A stretch of 64,000 bases of DNA from Saxibacter everestensis (GCF_025787225.1 NZ_CP090958.1:959856-1023855), one strand, 5' to 3'; shown: positions 17,288 to 27,323, counted from the stretch's first letter. A program made the numbers and translations. The notes: generated by a model from the sequence alone, not told the origin.

Positions 17288-18472
17288 GTGAATATTCGCA
17301 ATATCGTCCTGCTTGGCAGCACGGGCTCGGTAGGAACGCAGGCAATAGAGGTCGTCGAAGCGAATCCGGAGAGATTCCGGATCATCGCGCTGTCTGCCGG
17401 TTCGAACCTCTCTCTGCTGGCCGAACAGGCTGTGACGCTCGGCGTCGATGCCGTGGCGCTTGCCGCCTCGCCGCCCGGAGGAGTGGGCGAAGTCAGGGAG
17501 GCGATCGCTGCCGCTGCCGGCCGACTCGGCACAGCCGTGCCACAGCCGGAGATTCTGCTCGGCGAACGGGCCGCCGCGGACCTGGCTGCCACTAGCTGTG
17601 ACATGGTACTCAACGCGATAACCGGCTCGGTGGGACTCGAACCGACACTTGCCGCCCTGGCCCGTGGAACCGACGTGGCGCTGGCGAACAAGGAATCCCT
17701 GATCGTCGGCGGGCAGCTGGTTCTCGACGCCGCGCAACGCAACGGAGCCAGCCTGATTCCGGTTGATTCCGAACACTCCGCCATCGCCCAGGCCCTGCGC
17801 TCCGGTTCGCCGGAGGAGGTGCAGCGGTTGGTGCTGACCGCCTCGGGGGGGCCATTTCGCGGGTACAGCGCAGAGCAACTCGCGGACGTGACTCCGGCAC
17901 AGGCACTCGTGCATCCCACCTGGGACATGGGCCGGGTTATCACCACCAACTCCGCAACTCTGGTGAACAAGGGCCTCGAGGTGATCGAGGCCCACCTGCT
18001 GTTCGGCATTCCCTTTGAACGGATCGACGTGGTGATCCACCCTCAGTCGCAGATCCATTCGATGGTGCAGTTCGTCGACGGCTCGACAATTGCCCAGGTA
18101 TCGCCGCCGGACATGAAGCTCCCGATCGCGCTCGCGCTGGGCTGGCCGCGCCGGGTGCCCGGCTCGGTCACCCCGAACGACTGGTCGTCTCCCGCGAACT
18201 GGACCTTCGAACCTGTCGACGACGCGGCGTTCCCCGCCCTCCAACTTGCCCGAAAGGTCGGAACGGCAGGAGCGACATTCCCCGCCGTTTTCAACGCCGC
18301 GAACGAAGAGTGCGTCGAGGCCTTCCACCAGGGCAGACTCTCCTTCGTGGACATTGTCCGGGCGACCGCCGACATCGTCGCCGAGCACGTTCCCGATGAC
18401 GAGCTGACCCTCGATGGAGTTCTTGCCGCCGAAAAGTGGGCTCGCACCCAGGTAGGGCGGCGACTGCGATGA
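17288..18472 (+). CDS. dxr: 1-deoxy-D-xylulose 5-phosphate reductoisomerase
   Basis: Dxr (394 residues) catalyses the NADPH-dependent conversion of DXP to MEP in the non-mevalonate isoprenoid pathway. Motifs are LLGSTGSVGTQAIEVV (NADPH), ALANKESLIVGG, and the substrate-metal block around PVDSEHSAIAQAL and LTASGGPF. GTG 17288 is chosen as the only start just before the nucleotide-binding strand. The stop overlaps the rseP start (ATGA). With ispG two genes on, it forms the conserved actinobacterial dxr-rseP-ispG operon. Confidence 0.96.
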   Translation: MNIRNIVLLGSTGSVGTQAIEVVEANPERFRIIALSAGSNLSLLAEQAVTLGVDAVALAASPPGGVGEVREAIAAAAGRLGTAVPQPEILLGERAAADLAATSCDMVLNAITGSVGLEPTLAALARGTDVALANKESLIVGGQLVLDAAQRNGASLIPVDSEHSAIAQALRSGSPEEVQRLVLTASGGPFRGYSAEQLADVTPAQALVHPTWDMGRVITTNSATLVNKGLEVIEAHLLFGIPFERIDVVIHPQSQIHSMVQFVDGSTIAQVSPPDMKLPIALALGWPRRVPGSVTPNDWSSPANWTFEPVDDAAFPALQLARKVGTAGATFPAVFNAANEECVEAFHQGRLSFVDIVRATADIVAEHVPDDELTLDGVLAAEKWARTQVGRRLR

Positions 18473-19812
18473 CCGGGCTTCTTTACGCCGCAGGTGTGAT
18501 CCTGATCATCCTCGGGATTGCTGTGTCGATCGCGCTGCACGAAATCGGGCACCTGGTGCCTGCAAAGCTGTTCGGGGTGAAGGTCAGTCAGTACATGGTC
18601 GGCTTCGGTCCGACGATCTTCAGCCGCAAGCGCGGTGACACCGAGTACGGGCTGAAGGCACTGCCGCTCGGCGGCTACATCGCCATGGCCGGCATGTACC
18701 CGCCGGCAAGGGACGGCTCGGTGCGCCGGTCAACGACCGGGATGTTCCAGACAGTGATGGACGACGCACGCAAACTGTCGAACGAGGATGTGGCCCCCGG
18801 CGAGGAGCGCAGGACCTTCTACAGCCTCTCCGTGCCGAAGAAGCTTGTCGTGATGCTCGGCGGTCCGGTGATGAACCTGCTGATCGCCGTCGTCCTGCTC
18901 GGCGTGGTGTTCAGCGGATTCGGCACTCTGCAGCCAACCACAACCGTGAGCAGCGTGTCGGAATGTGTTGTGAGCGCGGACGAGGCGCAGAAGCGCTCGG
19001 CGGAGAGCCGCAACAAGTGCCTCGCGGCCGATCCGAAGGCACCCGCCGCGTTGGCCGGTATCAGGCCGGGCGACGTCATCGTGTCGGTGGCGGACACCGG
19101 GGTGGCCAGCTGGAAAGAGCTGCAAGACGCCATCCGCGCCCAGGCTGGGAAGACCGTGCCGGTCGTCATCGAGCGCGGCGGCGAGACAGAAACCCTTCGG
19201 GTAGCGATCATCGCCTCCCAGCAGGCGGTCGTCGACGACGAAGGAAGGGCCGTCGTCGATGACTCGGGTGCGGTGAAGACAGTCGAAGCCGGTTTCCTCG
19301 GCGTGAGCCCGACGAATGAGCGGGTGCAACTGCCCCTGACCCAGCTGCCCGGCGAGATCTGGGGCACGTTCACCACGATCGTCGACGCGATAATTCACCT
19401 GCCAACCCGGCTCGTCGACGTTGGCAAGGCGGCGTTCTCCTCGGAAGAACGTGACCCGGAAGGCCCCGTGGGACTGATCGGCGTTGGCCGAGTCGCCGGC
19501 GAAATCGCGAGCACCGACAAGCTCGATATCGTGGACAAGTCCCAGATCGGGATCAACCTGCTTGCGACCCTGAACATGTTTCTTTTCGCGTTCAACCTGG
19601 TGCCGCTGCTTCCGCTGGACGGCGGGCATGTCGCCGGTGCGCTGTGGGAAGGGCTTCGGCGCTGGGTTGCGAAAATCTTCAGACGGCGGGATCCCGGCCC
19701 GGTAGACACCGCGCGGCTGCTGCCCCTGACATACGTCGTCGTGGGAGTCATGCTCGTGATGACTGTGCTCCTGGCATACGCCGACATCGTTAAACCAATA
19801 ACACTCTTCTAG
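18469..19812 (+). CDS. rseP: Site-2 protease RseP/Rip1 (M50B metallopeptidase)
   Basis: A 447-residue intramembrane zinc protease that cleaves anti-sigma factors and signal peptides within the membrane. HEIGH is at residues 24-28 in the first membrane segment, and the distal metal motif NLVPLLPLDGGH lies in the C-terminal part (about 375-386). A PDZ domain with an AGIRPGDVIVSVADT block lies near 190-260. Final membrane segments close the protein. ATG 18469 overlaps the dxr stop; an earlier in-frame start would lie inside dxr. Normal architecture for actinobacterial Rip1-type proteases. Confidence 0.93.
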   Translation: MTGLLYAAGVILIILGIAVSIALHEIGHLVPAKLFGVKVSQYMVGFGPTIFSRKRGDTEYGLKALPLGGYIAMAGMYPPARDGSVRRSTTGMFQTVMDDARKLSNEDVAPGEERRTFYSLSVPKKLVVMLGGPVMNLLIAVVLLGVVFSGFGTLQPTTTVSSVSECVVSADEAQKRSAESRNKCLAADPKAPAALAGIRPGDVIVSVADTGVASWKELQDAIRAQAGKTVPVVIERGGETETLRVAIIASQQAVVDDEGRAVVDDSGAVKTVEAGFLGVSPTNERVQLPLTQLPGEIWGTFTTIVDAIIHLPTRLVDVGKAAFSSEERDPEGPVGLIGVGRVAGEIASTDKLDIVDKSQIGINLLATLNMFLFAFNLVPLLPLDGGHVAGALWEGLRRWVAKIFRRRDPGPVDTARLLPLTYVVVGVMLVMTVLLAYADIVKPITLF

Positions 19813-19821
19813 GATTGAACA

Positions 19822-20976
19822 GTGAATGTGAATCTCGGAATGCCCGCCCTGCCCCCACCGGTGCTCGCGCCTCGCAGGGCTACCCGCAAGATCAAGGTCG
19901 GCAAGGTCGAGGTCGGCGGGGACGCGCCAATCAGCGTGCAGTCAATGACTACGACTCCGACAACGGATATCGACGCGACCCTGCAGCAGATCGCGGAGCT
20001 GACGGCGGCAGGCTGCGACATAGTTCGTGTTGCCTGCCCGAGCGCGGATGACGCCGAGGCGCTTCCAGCCATCGCAAGAAAGTCGCAGATTCCGGTCATC
20101 GCGGACATCCACTTCCAGCCGAAGTATGTCTATGCCGCGATCGATGCCGGTTGCGCCGCGGTACGGGTCAATCCGGGAAACATCCGGAAGTTCGACGACC
20201 AGGTCAAGCAGATAGCCGATGCGGCGCGCGATGCCGGTGTATCGATCCGGATCGGCGTCAATGCAGGCTCGCTCGATCCGCGCCTGATGGAAAAATACGG
20301 CAAGGCAACTCCCGAAGCCCTCGTCGAGTCGGCCGTGTGGGAGGCATCGCTCTTCGAGGAGCACGACTTCCACGATTTCAAGATCTCGGTCAAGCACAAC
20401 GACCCCGTCGTCATGGTGCGTGCCTATGAGCTGCTTTCCGAACGTGGCGACTGGCCGCTGCACCTCGGCGTGACCGAGGCCGGCCCGGCATTCCAGGGCA
20501 CGATCAAGTCGGCCACCGCGTTCGGCGCCCTGCTGTCCCAGGGGATAGGCGACACGATCCGGGTTTCGCTATCAGCGCCACCGGTCGAGGAAATCAAGGT
20601 CGGTACCCAGATCCTGCAGTCGCTGAACCTGCGGCCCCGGAAGCTCGAAATCGTTTCCTGCCCGTCCTGCGGCCGGGCCCAGGTCGACGTGTACACCCTG
20701 GCCGACAAGGTGACGGCCGGTCTGGAGGGCATGGAGATCCCGCTACGGGTGGCGGTAATGGGCTGTGTCGTCAACGGGCCGGGTGAGGCACGCGAGGCCG
20801 ACCTCGGAGTGGCGTCCGGAAACGGCAAGGGCCAGATCTTCGTCAAGGGTGAGGTGATCAAGACGGTGCCGGAGGCGCAGATCGTCGAGACCCTGATCGA
20901 AGAGGCGATGAAGATCGCCGAGTCGATGGAGGCCGACGGCACGCCCTCAGGCGTACCCGAAGTGTCAGTCTCCTAA
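19822..20976 (+). CDS. ispG: 4-hydroxy-3-methylbut-2-en-1-yl diphosphate synthase
   Basis: IspG/GcpE (384 residues), the iron-sulfur enzyme that reduces MEcPP to HMBPP in the MEP pathway. The TIM-barrel N-terminal domain begins around [13 protein letters not shown]. The [4Fe-4S] ligands are C280 and C283 (SCPSCGR), C315 ([11 protein letters not shown]) and E322. GTG 19822 follows the rseP stop by 9 bp, with GATTGAACA rather than a strong ribosome site, so translation may be coupled. Normal length. Confidence 0.96.
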   Translation: MNVNLGMPALPPPVLAPRRATRKIKVGKVEVGGDAPISVQSMTTTPTTDIDATLQQIAELTAAGCDIVRVACPSADDAEALPAIARKSQIPVIADIHFQPKYVYAAIDAGCAAVRVNPGNIRKFDDQVKQIADAARDAGVSIRIGVNAGSLDPRLMEKYGKATPEALVESAVWEASLFEEHDFHDFKISVKHNDPVVMVRAYELLSERGDWPLHLGVTEAGPAFQGTIKSATAFGALLSQGIGDTIRVSLSAPPVEEIKVGTQILQSLNLRPRKLEIVSCPSCGRAQVDVYTLADKVTAGLEGMEIPLRVAVMGCVVNGPGEAREADLGVASGNGKGQIFVKGEVIKTVPEAQIVETLIEEAMKIAESMEADGTPSGVPEVSVS

Positions 20977-20998
20977 CCGGCCGAGGCAACGGAGCACC

Positions 20999-21865
20999 GT
21001 GGGCTCATCGTTAAGGCTGCTCGGCCGATCAGACACGGCCGCCGTGCGCGCACTGTGCGATCTGGACCCGGTGACGAATGTCTTCGTCGCGGGGCGGATC
21101 GAAGGCGCCGGAAGCGCGGATCCGCATTCAATGGCGGGGGAGTTGTGGGGCTACTTCCGGGACAGCACGCTGGTGTCGGCGTTATGGAACGGTGCGAATG
21201 TCATCCCGGTCAACGCCCAGCCTGATGCCATAGCCGCCTTCGCTAAGCATCTGGCCAGCCGGCCGCGCCGATGTTCGTCGCTCGTCGGCCTCTCCGCTCC
21301 GGTGCTGGATTTGGCGTCCCAGCTTTCCACCTGGCCGGATCCGCGCGAGATCCGGGCAAATCAGCCACTGATGCTGCTCAACCGGCCGCCGCGGATAGCT
21401 GCTGATCCCGGGGTGACCCGGGCTAGAAAGCGCGATCTCGACGTGATCTTCGCCGCGTCTGTTGCGATGTTCGAAGAAGAAGTCGGGTACTCGCCGGTCA
21501 GCTCCGATGGCGGTAACGACTACCGGCGCCGGGTTGAATCCCTGATCTCACGCGGACAGTCATTTGCCCGGATCGAGGACGACGTCGATGGCTGGCCGGC
21601 AAAAGGGGCCCGGCAGGTTGTGTTCAAGGCCGACATCGGCGCCAGCAGCTCGTCCGCTGTTCAGATTCAGGGTGTCTGGGTGCACCCGAGTCGGAGGGGC
21701 GAGCAGCTGGCAGCTCCGGGGATGGCGGCCGTTGCGATGGCGGCCAGGCGCGAAATTGCGCCGCTGGTCAGCCTGTACGTCAACGATTACAACCAGCGGG
21801 CGCTTGCCGCCTATCGCCGGGTCGGTTTCGAGCAGATCGGCTCGTTCGCCACCGTTTTGTTTTGA
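20999..21865 (+). CDS. GNAT acetyltransferase with N-terminal DUF4081-like domain
   Basis: A 288-residue protein found next to ispG/proS in many actinobacteria. The N-terminal half (about 5-125) fits the DUF4081-type domain and the C-terminal half (about 135-288) a GNAT acetyltransferase fold: IQGVWVHPSRRGEQLA supplies the acetyl-CoA-binding loop and YVNDYNQRALAAYRRVGFE the closing helix. The acceptor substrate is unknown. GTG 20999 follows GGAGCACC. The stop codon lies inside the first unit of the 20-bp tandem repeat at 21860-21919. Confidence 0.8.
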   Translation: MGSSLRLLGRSDTAAVRALCDLDPVTNVFVAGRIEGAGSADPHSMAGELWGYFRDSTLVSALWNGANVIPVNAQPDAIAAFAKHLASRPRRCSSLVGLSAPVLDLASQLSTWPDPREIRANQPLMLLNRPPRIAADPGVTRARKRDLDVIFAASVAMFEEEVGYSPVSSDGGNDYRRRVESLISRGQSFARIEDDVDGWPAKGARQVVFKADIGASSSSAVQIQGVWVHPSRRGEQLAAPGMAAVAMAARREIAPLVSLYVNDYNQRALAAYRRVGFEQIGSFATVLF

Positions 21866-21919
21866 TCCGCGCCTGGTCGTTCTGATCGCGACAGTTCGGT
21901 TTTGATCCGCGAATGTCCG
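21860..21919 (+). repeat. Three 20-bp tandem units at the acetyltransferase stop codon
   Basis: Units start at 21860, 21880 and 21900, exactly 20 bp apart. Units 1 and 3 begin TTTTGATCCGCG and unit 2 begins TTCTGATCGCG. The TGA of the upstream gene lies in unit 1. The rest of the spacer to proS (to 22010) shows no T-box or other RNA element that I recognise. Confidence 0.65.
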
Positions 21920-22010
21920 TGGCCGGGGCGTGCCAAACCGATACCCCGGGCGGATGACCGCTGCGATAGGCTTGTCTGGCATTCCCATTTAGCTTCAGGA
22001 GCCCACCGCC

Positions 22011-23798
22011 ATGCCCATGCGTCTTTCCTCCCTCTTCGTGCGAACCCAGAAGGAGGATCCGGTCGGCGCCGAGGTCGCCAGTCACAAACTGCTGGTCCGC
22101 GCGGGATACATCCGGCGCGCGGCGCCGGGCATCTACAGCTGGCTGCCGCTAGGCCTGAAGGTGCTGGCCAAGGTGGAGCGAATCGTCCGGGAAGAGATGG
22201 AGGCGATCGGCGCGCAGGAGGTCCACTTCCCAGCGCTGATGCCGCGCGAGCCCTACGAGGCCAGCGGCCGCTGGACCGAGTACGGCGAGGCTCTTTTCCG
22301 GCTCAAGGACCGTAAGGATGCCGATCTCCTGCTGGCGCCAACCCACGAGGAGATGTTCGCGCTGCTGGTCAAGGACCTGTATTCGTCATACAAGGACCTG
22401 CCGGTGATGCTCTATCAGATCCAGAGCAAGTACCGCGACGAGGCTCGGCCGAGGGCCGGCCTGCTCCGCGGCCGCGAGTTCAGCATGAAGGACGCCTACA
22501 GCTTCGACATCGACGATGCCGGGCTGGACCGGTCGTACCAGGCGCAGCGCGCGGCGTACATCCGGATCTTCGACCGGCTCGGCCTGGACTACGTGATCGT
22601 GTCAGCCATGTCCGGCGCGATGGGCGGATCGCGCAGCGAGGAGTTCCTGCACCCGACCGCGGTCGGCGAGGACACCTACGTGCGTTCGGCGGGGGGCTAC
22701 GCGGCGAACGTCGAGGCCGTCACCACGGTGGTGCCAGACGCCATCCCCTACCAGGACGCCCCGGCGGCGCACGTAGAGGACACCCCTGACACACCGACGA
22801 TCGAGACCCTGGTTACCGCCGCCAATGCCGACCAGCCCCGCACCGACCGCGAGTGGACTGCCGCCGACACGCTGAAGAACGTGGTCGTTGCAGTGACGCA
22901 CCCGGACGGCGAACGCGAGATCGCCGTCGTCGGGCTGCCCGGCGACCGGGCAGTCGACCTCGGCCGGATCGAGGCCAGTGGCGTGTTCGGGGCCGGAGAG
23001 GTTGCCGTGGAGCAGGCCACCGAGGCGGACCTGGCGCGGAATCCGCTCCTGGTCAAGGGATACATCGGGCCGGGAATCGGCGAGGAGCAGCTTCTCGGCA
23101 TCGACCGGGCAAGCAAACTGCGCTACCTGGTCGACCCGCGCATCGTGGAGGGCACCCGGTGGATCACCGGTGCCAATGAGCACGGCAGACACGTCTTCGA
23201 CCTGGTCTATGGCCGGGACTTCACCGCCGATGGCGTCGTGGAGGCGGCGGAAATCCGGGCAGGCGACTCTGCCCCGGACGGCTCCGGCCCGCTGGAACTT
23301 GCCCGCGGTATCGAGCTCGGCCACATCTTCCAGCTCGGCCGTCGTTACGCGGAGGCACTGGACCTCAAGGTGCTCGACGTCAACGGCAAGCTGCAGACAG
23401 TCACGATGGGCTCCTACGGCATCGGCGTCACCCGCGCGCTCGCCGCGATCGCCGAGGCCAACCACGACGAGAAGGGCCTGGTCTGGCCGCGCCACCTGGC
23501 GCCGGCCGATGTGCACCTGGTGGCCACCGGCAAGGGGGAGGAACTGTTCGCGGCCGCGAATTCCATCGCCGAAAGCCTGGAAAAGAATGGCGTCACCGTC
23601 ATTTACGACGACCGGCCGAAAGTATCGCCAGGCGTCAAGTTCGGTGATGCCGAACTGCTGGGGATGCCACTTATCGTCGTCGTCGGCCGCGGCCTTGCCG
23701 ACGGCGTGGTTGAGGTGCGGAACCGGGCAACCGGCGAAGCGGAGAACATTGCGGTCGACGACGTGGTCAACCACGTGGTCGACCGTGTCCGCGCCTAA
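22011..23798 (+). CDS. proS: Prolyl-tRNA synthetase (bacterial type)
   Basis: A 595-residue class II synthetase charging tRNA-Pro. It has the bacterial-type layout: N-terminal catalytic motifs 1 and 2 (the latter around [18 protein letters not shown]), then a YbaK-like editing insertion (about 240-390) that removes mischarged Ala, then motif 3 ([14 protein letters not shown]) and the C-terminal anticodon-binding domain. ATG 22011 follows CAGGAGCC. Length is normal for the editing-positive form. The TSUP transporter gene starts 4 bp downstream. Confidence 0.96.
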   Translation: MPMRLSSLFVRTQKEDPVGAEVASHKLLVRAGYIRRAAPGIYSWLPLGLKVLAKVERIVREEMEAIGAQEVHFPALMPREPYEASGRWTEYGEALFRLKDRKDADLLLAPTHEEMFALLVKDLYSSYKDLPVMLYQIQSKYRDEARPRAGLLRGREFSMKDAYSFDIDDAGLDRSYQAQRAAYIRIFDRLGLDYVIVSAMSGAMGGSRSEEFLHPTAVGEDTYVRSAGGYAANVEAVTTVVPDAIPYQDAPAAHVEDTPDTPTIETLVTAANADQPRTDREWTAADTLKNVVVAVTHPDGEREIAVVGLPGDRAVDLGRIEASGVFGAGEVAVEQATEADLARNPLLVKGYIGPGIGEEQLLGIDRASKLRYLVDPRIVEGTRWITGANEHGRHVFDLVYGRDFTADGVVEAAEIRAGDSAPDGSGPLELARGIELGHIFQLGRRYAEALDLKVLDVNGKLQTVTMGSYGIGVTRALAAIAEANHDEKGLVWPRHLAPADVHLVATGKGEELFAAANSIAESLEKNGVTVIYDDRPKVSPGVKFGDAELLGMPLIVVVGRGLADGVVEVRNRATGEAENIAVDDVVNHVVDRVRA

Positions 23799-23801
23799 GC
23801 T

Positions 23802-24611
23802 GTGGAGCTGAGTGGCGCCGGCATCGCCGAACTATCGCTGCTGTCCCTGGTCCTGCTCGTCATTGCCGGTTTCGCCGCCGGCTGGGTGGACGCGGTAGTC
23901 GGCGGTGGCGGTTTGATCCAGTTACCGGCATTGCTGCTGGTTCCAGGCATCTCGCCGGTACAGGCCCTGGCGACAAACAAACTCGGCTCGATCTGTGGCA
24001 CCCTCACGTCTTCCGCCACCTATGTGCGGCGGGTGAAGCCGGATCTGAAGACAGCTTTGCCAATGGCGGGGTGGGCGCTGACCGGAGCCGTCGGCGGCGC
24101 GGTATGCGCCACCCTGCTGCCAGCAGAGCTGTTCATGCCGATAATCCTCGTGGTGCTGGTCGCCGTCGCGCTGTACACCCTGTTCAAACCGTCGCTCGGC
24201 ACCGCCGCCGCGCTAAGGTTCGGGCACTCGCCGGTAAAACACCACGGCATTGCGTGGCTGCTCGGCCTGAGCATCGGGTTCTACGACGGACTGATCGGCC
24301 CGGGCACCGGGTCATTCCTGGTAATCAGCCTGGTCGGCCTGCTGGGCTATACATTCCTCGAAGGCTCCGCGAAGGCCAAGATCGTGAATTGCGCGACGAA
24401 TCTGGGTGCGCTGCTCTTTTTCGTCCCGCACGGTTCGGTGCTCTGGGGCCTCGGCTTGCTGATCGGAGCGGCCAACGTCGCCGGCGGTTACCTCGGCGCC
24501 CGGATGGCGGTCGCTCGAGGCAGCGGTTTCGTCCGGGTCATCTTCCTCGTCGTGGTTGGCGTGTTGATCGTCAAACTCGCCTTCGACGTGCTCGCGCCGC
24601 TGTTCGGCTGA
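23802..24611 (+). CDS. TSUP (TauE/SafE, DUF81) family transporter
   Basis: A 269-residue integral membrane protein with about eight hydrophobic segments and the DUF81 family pattern: GxxAGxVDAVVGGGGLI near residues 25-40 and its repeat IGFYDGLIGPGTGSF near 160-175. TSUP members export sulfite, sulfoacetate or other organosulfur anions; the substrate here is unknown. GTG 23802 sits 4 bp after proS. The next gene is convergent, ending 21 bp away, and no strong terminator was seen between them. Confidence 0.85.
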   Translation: MELSGAGIAELSLLSLVLLVIAGFAAGWVDAVVGGGGLIQLPALLLVPGISPVQALATNKLGSICGTLTSSATYVRRVKPDLKTALPMAGWALTGAVGGAVCATLLPAELFMPIILVVLVAVALYTLFKPSLGTAAALRFGHSPVKHHGIAWLLGLSIGFYDGLIGPGTGSFLVISLVGLLGYTFLEGSAKAKIVNCATNLGALLFFVPHGSVLWGLGLLIGAANVAGGYLGARMAVARGSGFVRVIFLVVVGVLIVKLAFDVLAPLFG

Positions 24612-24632
24612 GCGGCTCTGACAGCACGTGGG

Positions 24633-25658
24633 CTAGAGGCCGGCTAGCGAATGCACGTCGATCCCGCCGACGCTGTGCCCGGAGATCGCCCGCGCAACCC
24701 ACAGTGAGCGTGCCGCGTCCGCATGTGCTCGCTGATCACCCTGGGCGAAATCGGCGAGATACCAGAACAGGTTCTCGATCTCCCGGGCCACTGAAACCGC
24801 CGCGCCCTGAGCCGGGTCGATGCCTGCTGCGTGGCACAGACTTGTGCAATGCGCCCGCAGCCAGGCGGCCTGTTCCTCGGGTTCGTTGGCGGGGACTTCC
24901 GCCAACCGGTTCCAGAGCATAGGAGCCACCGCGAAAGCCACCGGGCCGCTCACCGGATACGGGTCGATCGCCTTCCAGGTCCGCTGCCCGTTCGCTGGGT
25001 CGGGATGGCTGGAGAGCACGTTGCTGTAGTGCAGGTCGGCATGCACCAGGTAGGCGTCCGGTGCCGTTGCCAGCGCGCGGGCAGTGTTCAGCGTGGCCTG
25101 CACCAGCATGTTGTCGGTGCCGGTGAACAGTCTGAAGGACGGAAGCAACTGGGCCGCCTTGCCTGGGAAATCATCGATCCAGCGTTGCGCCGTGCCCTGC
25201 ACGGTGACCAGGCCAGGAGGCGCGGGACGGGACAGCGCTCGGACCACACCGCCCCACATGGAGGCGGCCGTTTGCAGCGGAACCGAATTCAGGTCGATCG
25301 TCTGGTCGAGTCGTTCGAGCAGCGTCGCATTGTGCCCTGCGTCTGCCGCCATCAGCCGGACCGAGCCGAACCCGTCCCAGGTCTCCAGGGCGGAGCGGAG
25401 TTGCTGGTGGGCGGCTGGATTGTTTGCGATCGGCGAGGCAACCCGCAGTGCCGCAGGAACGCCGTCGACAGTGCGCACCGGCAGCACAATGCTCTGATAG
25501 CCGGCCCAGGGAGTTCCGCTCAGCGATTCGACAGTCAGCTTCCATCGGGCCAGCAGGTCGTCGACGACATCCGGTAGCGCCCGGATCCAGCGTGCGGCGT
25601 CCTCGTGGCCGAGTTCCAGCCGTACGCTGCGGGCGAGGACCTCGGGTATCGCGATCAT
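24633..25658 (-). CDS. APH(6)/hydroxyurea-type phosphotransferase family protein
   Basis: A 341-residue protein of the aminoglycoside/hydroxyurea antibiotic resistance kinase family. The kinase catalytic loop reads LVHADLHYSNVL (about 222-233) and is followed by KAIDPYPV, equivalent to the brace-DPKP motif that binds magnesium. Such genes are common in actinobacteria, and most have no demonstrated link to resistance, so the substrate is open. The start overlaps the stop of the upstream DUF4439 gene (ATGA), showing a two-gene minus-strand operon that runs convergent to the TSUP gene. Confidence 0.75.
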   Translation of the reverse strand: MIAIPEVLARSVRLELGHEDAARWIRALPDVVDDLLARWKLTVESLSGTPWAGYQSIVLPVRTVDGVPAALRVASPIANNPAAHQQLRSALETWDGFGSVRLMAADAGHNATLLERLDQTIDLNSVPLQTAASMWGGVVRALSRPAPPGLVTVQGTAQRWIDDFPGKAAQLLPSFRLFTGTDNMLVQATLNTARALATAPDAYLVHADLHYSNVLSSHPDPANGQRTWKAIDPYPVSGPVAFAVAPMLWNRLAEVPANEPEEQAAWLRAHCTSLCHAAGIDPAQGAAVSVAREIENLFWYLADFAQGDQRAHADAARSLWVARAISGHSVGGIDVHSLAGL

Positions 25659-26794
25659 GACGACGGTTCAGCGGCCTTCGAGGAACCTGGCAGCGCGACC
25701 AGAGTTCCAGACCAACTGCTGGCGAGCACGGCGGTTGTCATCATCCACTCAGCGGGCTTCATCCGAGCCCCGGCGGAGCTGCTGGCCAGAGCATCTCCGG
25801 CCAGATCCGACAGTCCGGACTCGAGCTGCCCTGCCAGGCGGGTGGCAGATTCCCGCGACGTCACCTCGAACGGCAGCGCGTAGCCGGGTTCCGGCGAGGG
25901 AACGTCGGCCTTCGCGGCGGCGAGTATGCCGGCCAGCTCGTCACCCAGCGCTTCGAGCTCGCCGATCCGTCGTTCCGCGTTGGTCCGCTCGGCGTCCCGC
26001 AGTCGCACTGCGAGCACCTGATAGCCATAGCTGGCGGCGTAACAGCCGGCCAGCAGCGCGCCGAGCGCGGACAGCTCCGCCTGGGATGCCGGCGTGTCAG
26101 TTGGTGATCCGGTTGCCGGGCCGCTTGCCGATGCCGGGTCGGTCGGGCTTGCGGACGGGGTGCTGTCCGGCCGGTCGATGGCGGCGACCCAGTCAGCGAA
26201 ATTCGTGCCCGGATCCTTCAACCGATTGACCGCCAGCCAGCGTTTCACCATGGTCGTGCCTCCGGCGGCGATGCTGGAGAGTCGCCGGGCGTACGGGCCG
26301 GACACGGTGTCGAGCGCTCCGAGCGCCGTGGTGATCGCGGTGGACTGCGAGACCACAATGCCGTTGACCAGTTCCTCGGCCGATGCGGTGGGTGTCGGCG
26401 TGGCCGAAGGAGTGGGCGTTGACGAGCCGGTGGGAGCATCCGTCGCGCTGGAGCCCCCTTTGCTGCCGAGACTTGTCAACTGGGTGGCCAGCATGTCCTT
26501 ACACTGCTGCACCAGCACGAAGGTGTCGCTTCCGGATTTGATCAGTGGCTCAAGCTCTGCGAGCTGACGCAGGCTGGACTGCAGCGGTTCGGAGACGGCC
26601 CGCCGGGCCAGCTCTGCGGCATCGGGTGTCAGTGTCTCGGCCGGACCGAAGTCGTCAACCCGGACGCCGCAGCCGGTAAGCAATGGCGATGCGATTGAAC
26701 CGAACACCGCTGTCAGGAGCATCGATCGTCGCGACGGGAGGCGGCGGGGCGCCGGCGGGTGTATTAGGTGAGCAGCCATCGTAGCTACGATCAT
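25655..26794 (-). CDS. DUF4439 ferritin-like lipoprotein
   Basis: A 379-residue predicted lipoprotein. The N terminus has an Arg-rich stretch, a hydrophobic segment and the lipobox LLTGC (Cys about residue 42). A Ser/Thr/Pro-rich linker occupies about 120-145 and another about 210-240. The C-terminal part (about 245-350) is the helical, ferritin-like DUF4439 domain seen in actinobacterial lipoproteins beside rimP. ATG 26794 or 26779 could be the start; a perfect 14-bp palindrome lies between and over them. It is divergent from rimP with only about 64 bp of spacer. Function unknown. Confidence 0.75.
   Translation of the reverse strand: MIVATMAAHLIHPPAPRRLPSRRSMLLTAVFGSIASPLLTGCGVRVDDFGPAETLTPDAAELARRAVSEPLQSSLRQLAELEPLIKSGSDTFVLVQQCKDMLATQLTSLGSKGGSSATDAPTGSSTPTPSATPTPTASAEELVNGIVVSQSTAITTALGALDTVSGPYARRLSSIAAGGTTMVKRWLAVNRLKDPGTNFADWVAAIDRPDSTPSASPTDPASASGPATGSPTDTPASQAELSALGALLAGCYAASYGYQVLAVRLRDAERTNAERRIGELEALGDELAGILAAAKADVPSPEPGYALPFEVTSRESATRLAGQLESGLSDLAGDALASSSAGARMKPAEWMMTTAVLASSWSGTLVALPGSSKAAEPSS
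26778..26791. promoter_or_regulatory. Perfect 14-bp palindrome at the DUF4439 gene start
   Basis: ATCGTAGCTACGAT reads the same on both strands. It covers the ATG at 26779 and the codons after ATG 26794, near the divergent rimP promoter region. The symmetry suits a dimeric repressor, but no regulator is identified. Confidence 0.45.
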
Positions 26795-26858
26795 GCCATG
26801 AGCGCGTCGGAACGATTATGGTTGGTGGTTGAAGTGATCAATCAACGAAGGGCAACAC

Positions 26859-27323
26859 TTGCGAACCGAGGAAGAAAGCAGCCTGGCCGGGACACTTGAG
26901 CCCGCGGTTGCCGCGCACGATTTGATTCTGGACGACATCCGGATAGTTGTCGTCGGGTCGCGGCGGGTCGTGCAACTCGTGGTTGACCTGCCCGAGGACC
27001 AGACCGGATCTGTGAGTCTCGACACGGTTGCCTCGGTATCTCGCGCAGCGAGTGACGTCCTCGATCAGGACGAACCATTCGGTGGCCGCGCCTACACGCT
27101 GGAAGTTTCTTCCCCAGGAGCGACCCGGCCGCTGACCGAACCGCGGCACTGGAAGCGGGCGCTCAACCGGCTCATTGCGGTGAAAACCCAGGAAGGCGAT
27201 AAGCTGATTGGCCGCCTGCTTGACGTCGCCGACGACGGTCCTGTGCTGGACATCGACGGTCAGCAAACCTCGCTGAAGTACCCGGAGATCAAGACCGCGC
27301 AGGTCGAACTCGAGTTCAAGTAG
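26859..27323 (+). CDS. rimP: Ribosome maturation factor RimP
   Basis: A 154-residue RimP protein, needed for 30S maturation. The N-terminal domain (about 5-75) ends with [19 protein letters not shown], and the family motif [12 protein letters not shown] follows; the C-terminal SH3-like domain (about 85-154) ends the protein. TTG 26859 is chosen: it is preceded by CGAAGGG at good spacing and gives a normal length. It heads the rimP-nusA-ylxR-infB group and is divergent from the DUF4439 operon. Confidence 0.92.
   Translation: MRTEEESSLAGTLEPAVAAHDLILDDIRIVVVGSRRVVQLVVDLPEDQTGSVSLDTVASVSRAASDVLDQDEPFGGRAYTLEVSSPGATRPLTEPRHWKRALNRLIAVKTQEGDKLIGRLLDVADDGPVLDIDGQQTSLKYPEIKTAQVELEFK

Noticed and set aside
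21866-22010. A T-box riboswitch before proS
   Set aside because: No T-box sequence, specifier loop or terminator was found in this 145-bp spacer.
26798-26899. A 33-codon ORF overlapping the rimP start
   Set aside because: It has no ribosome site and no sign of conservation that can be judged here.
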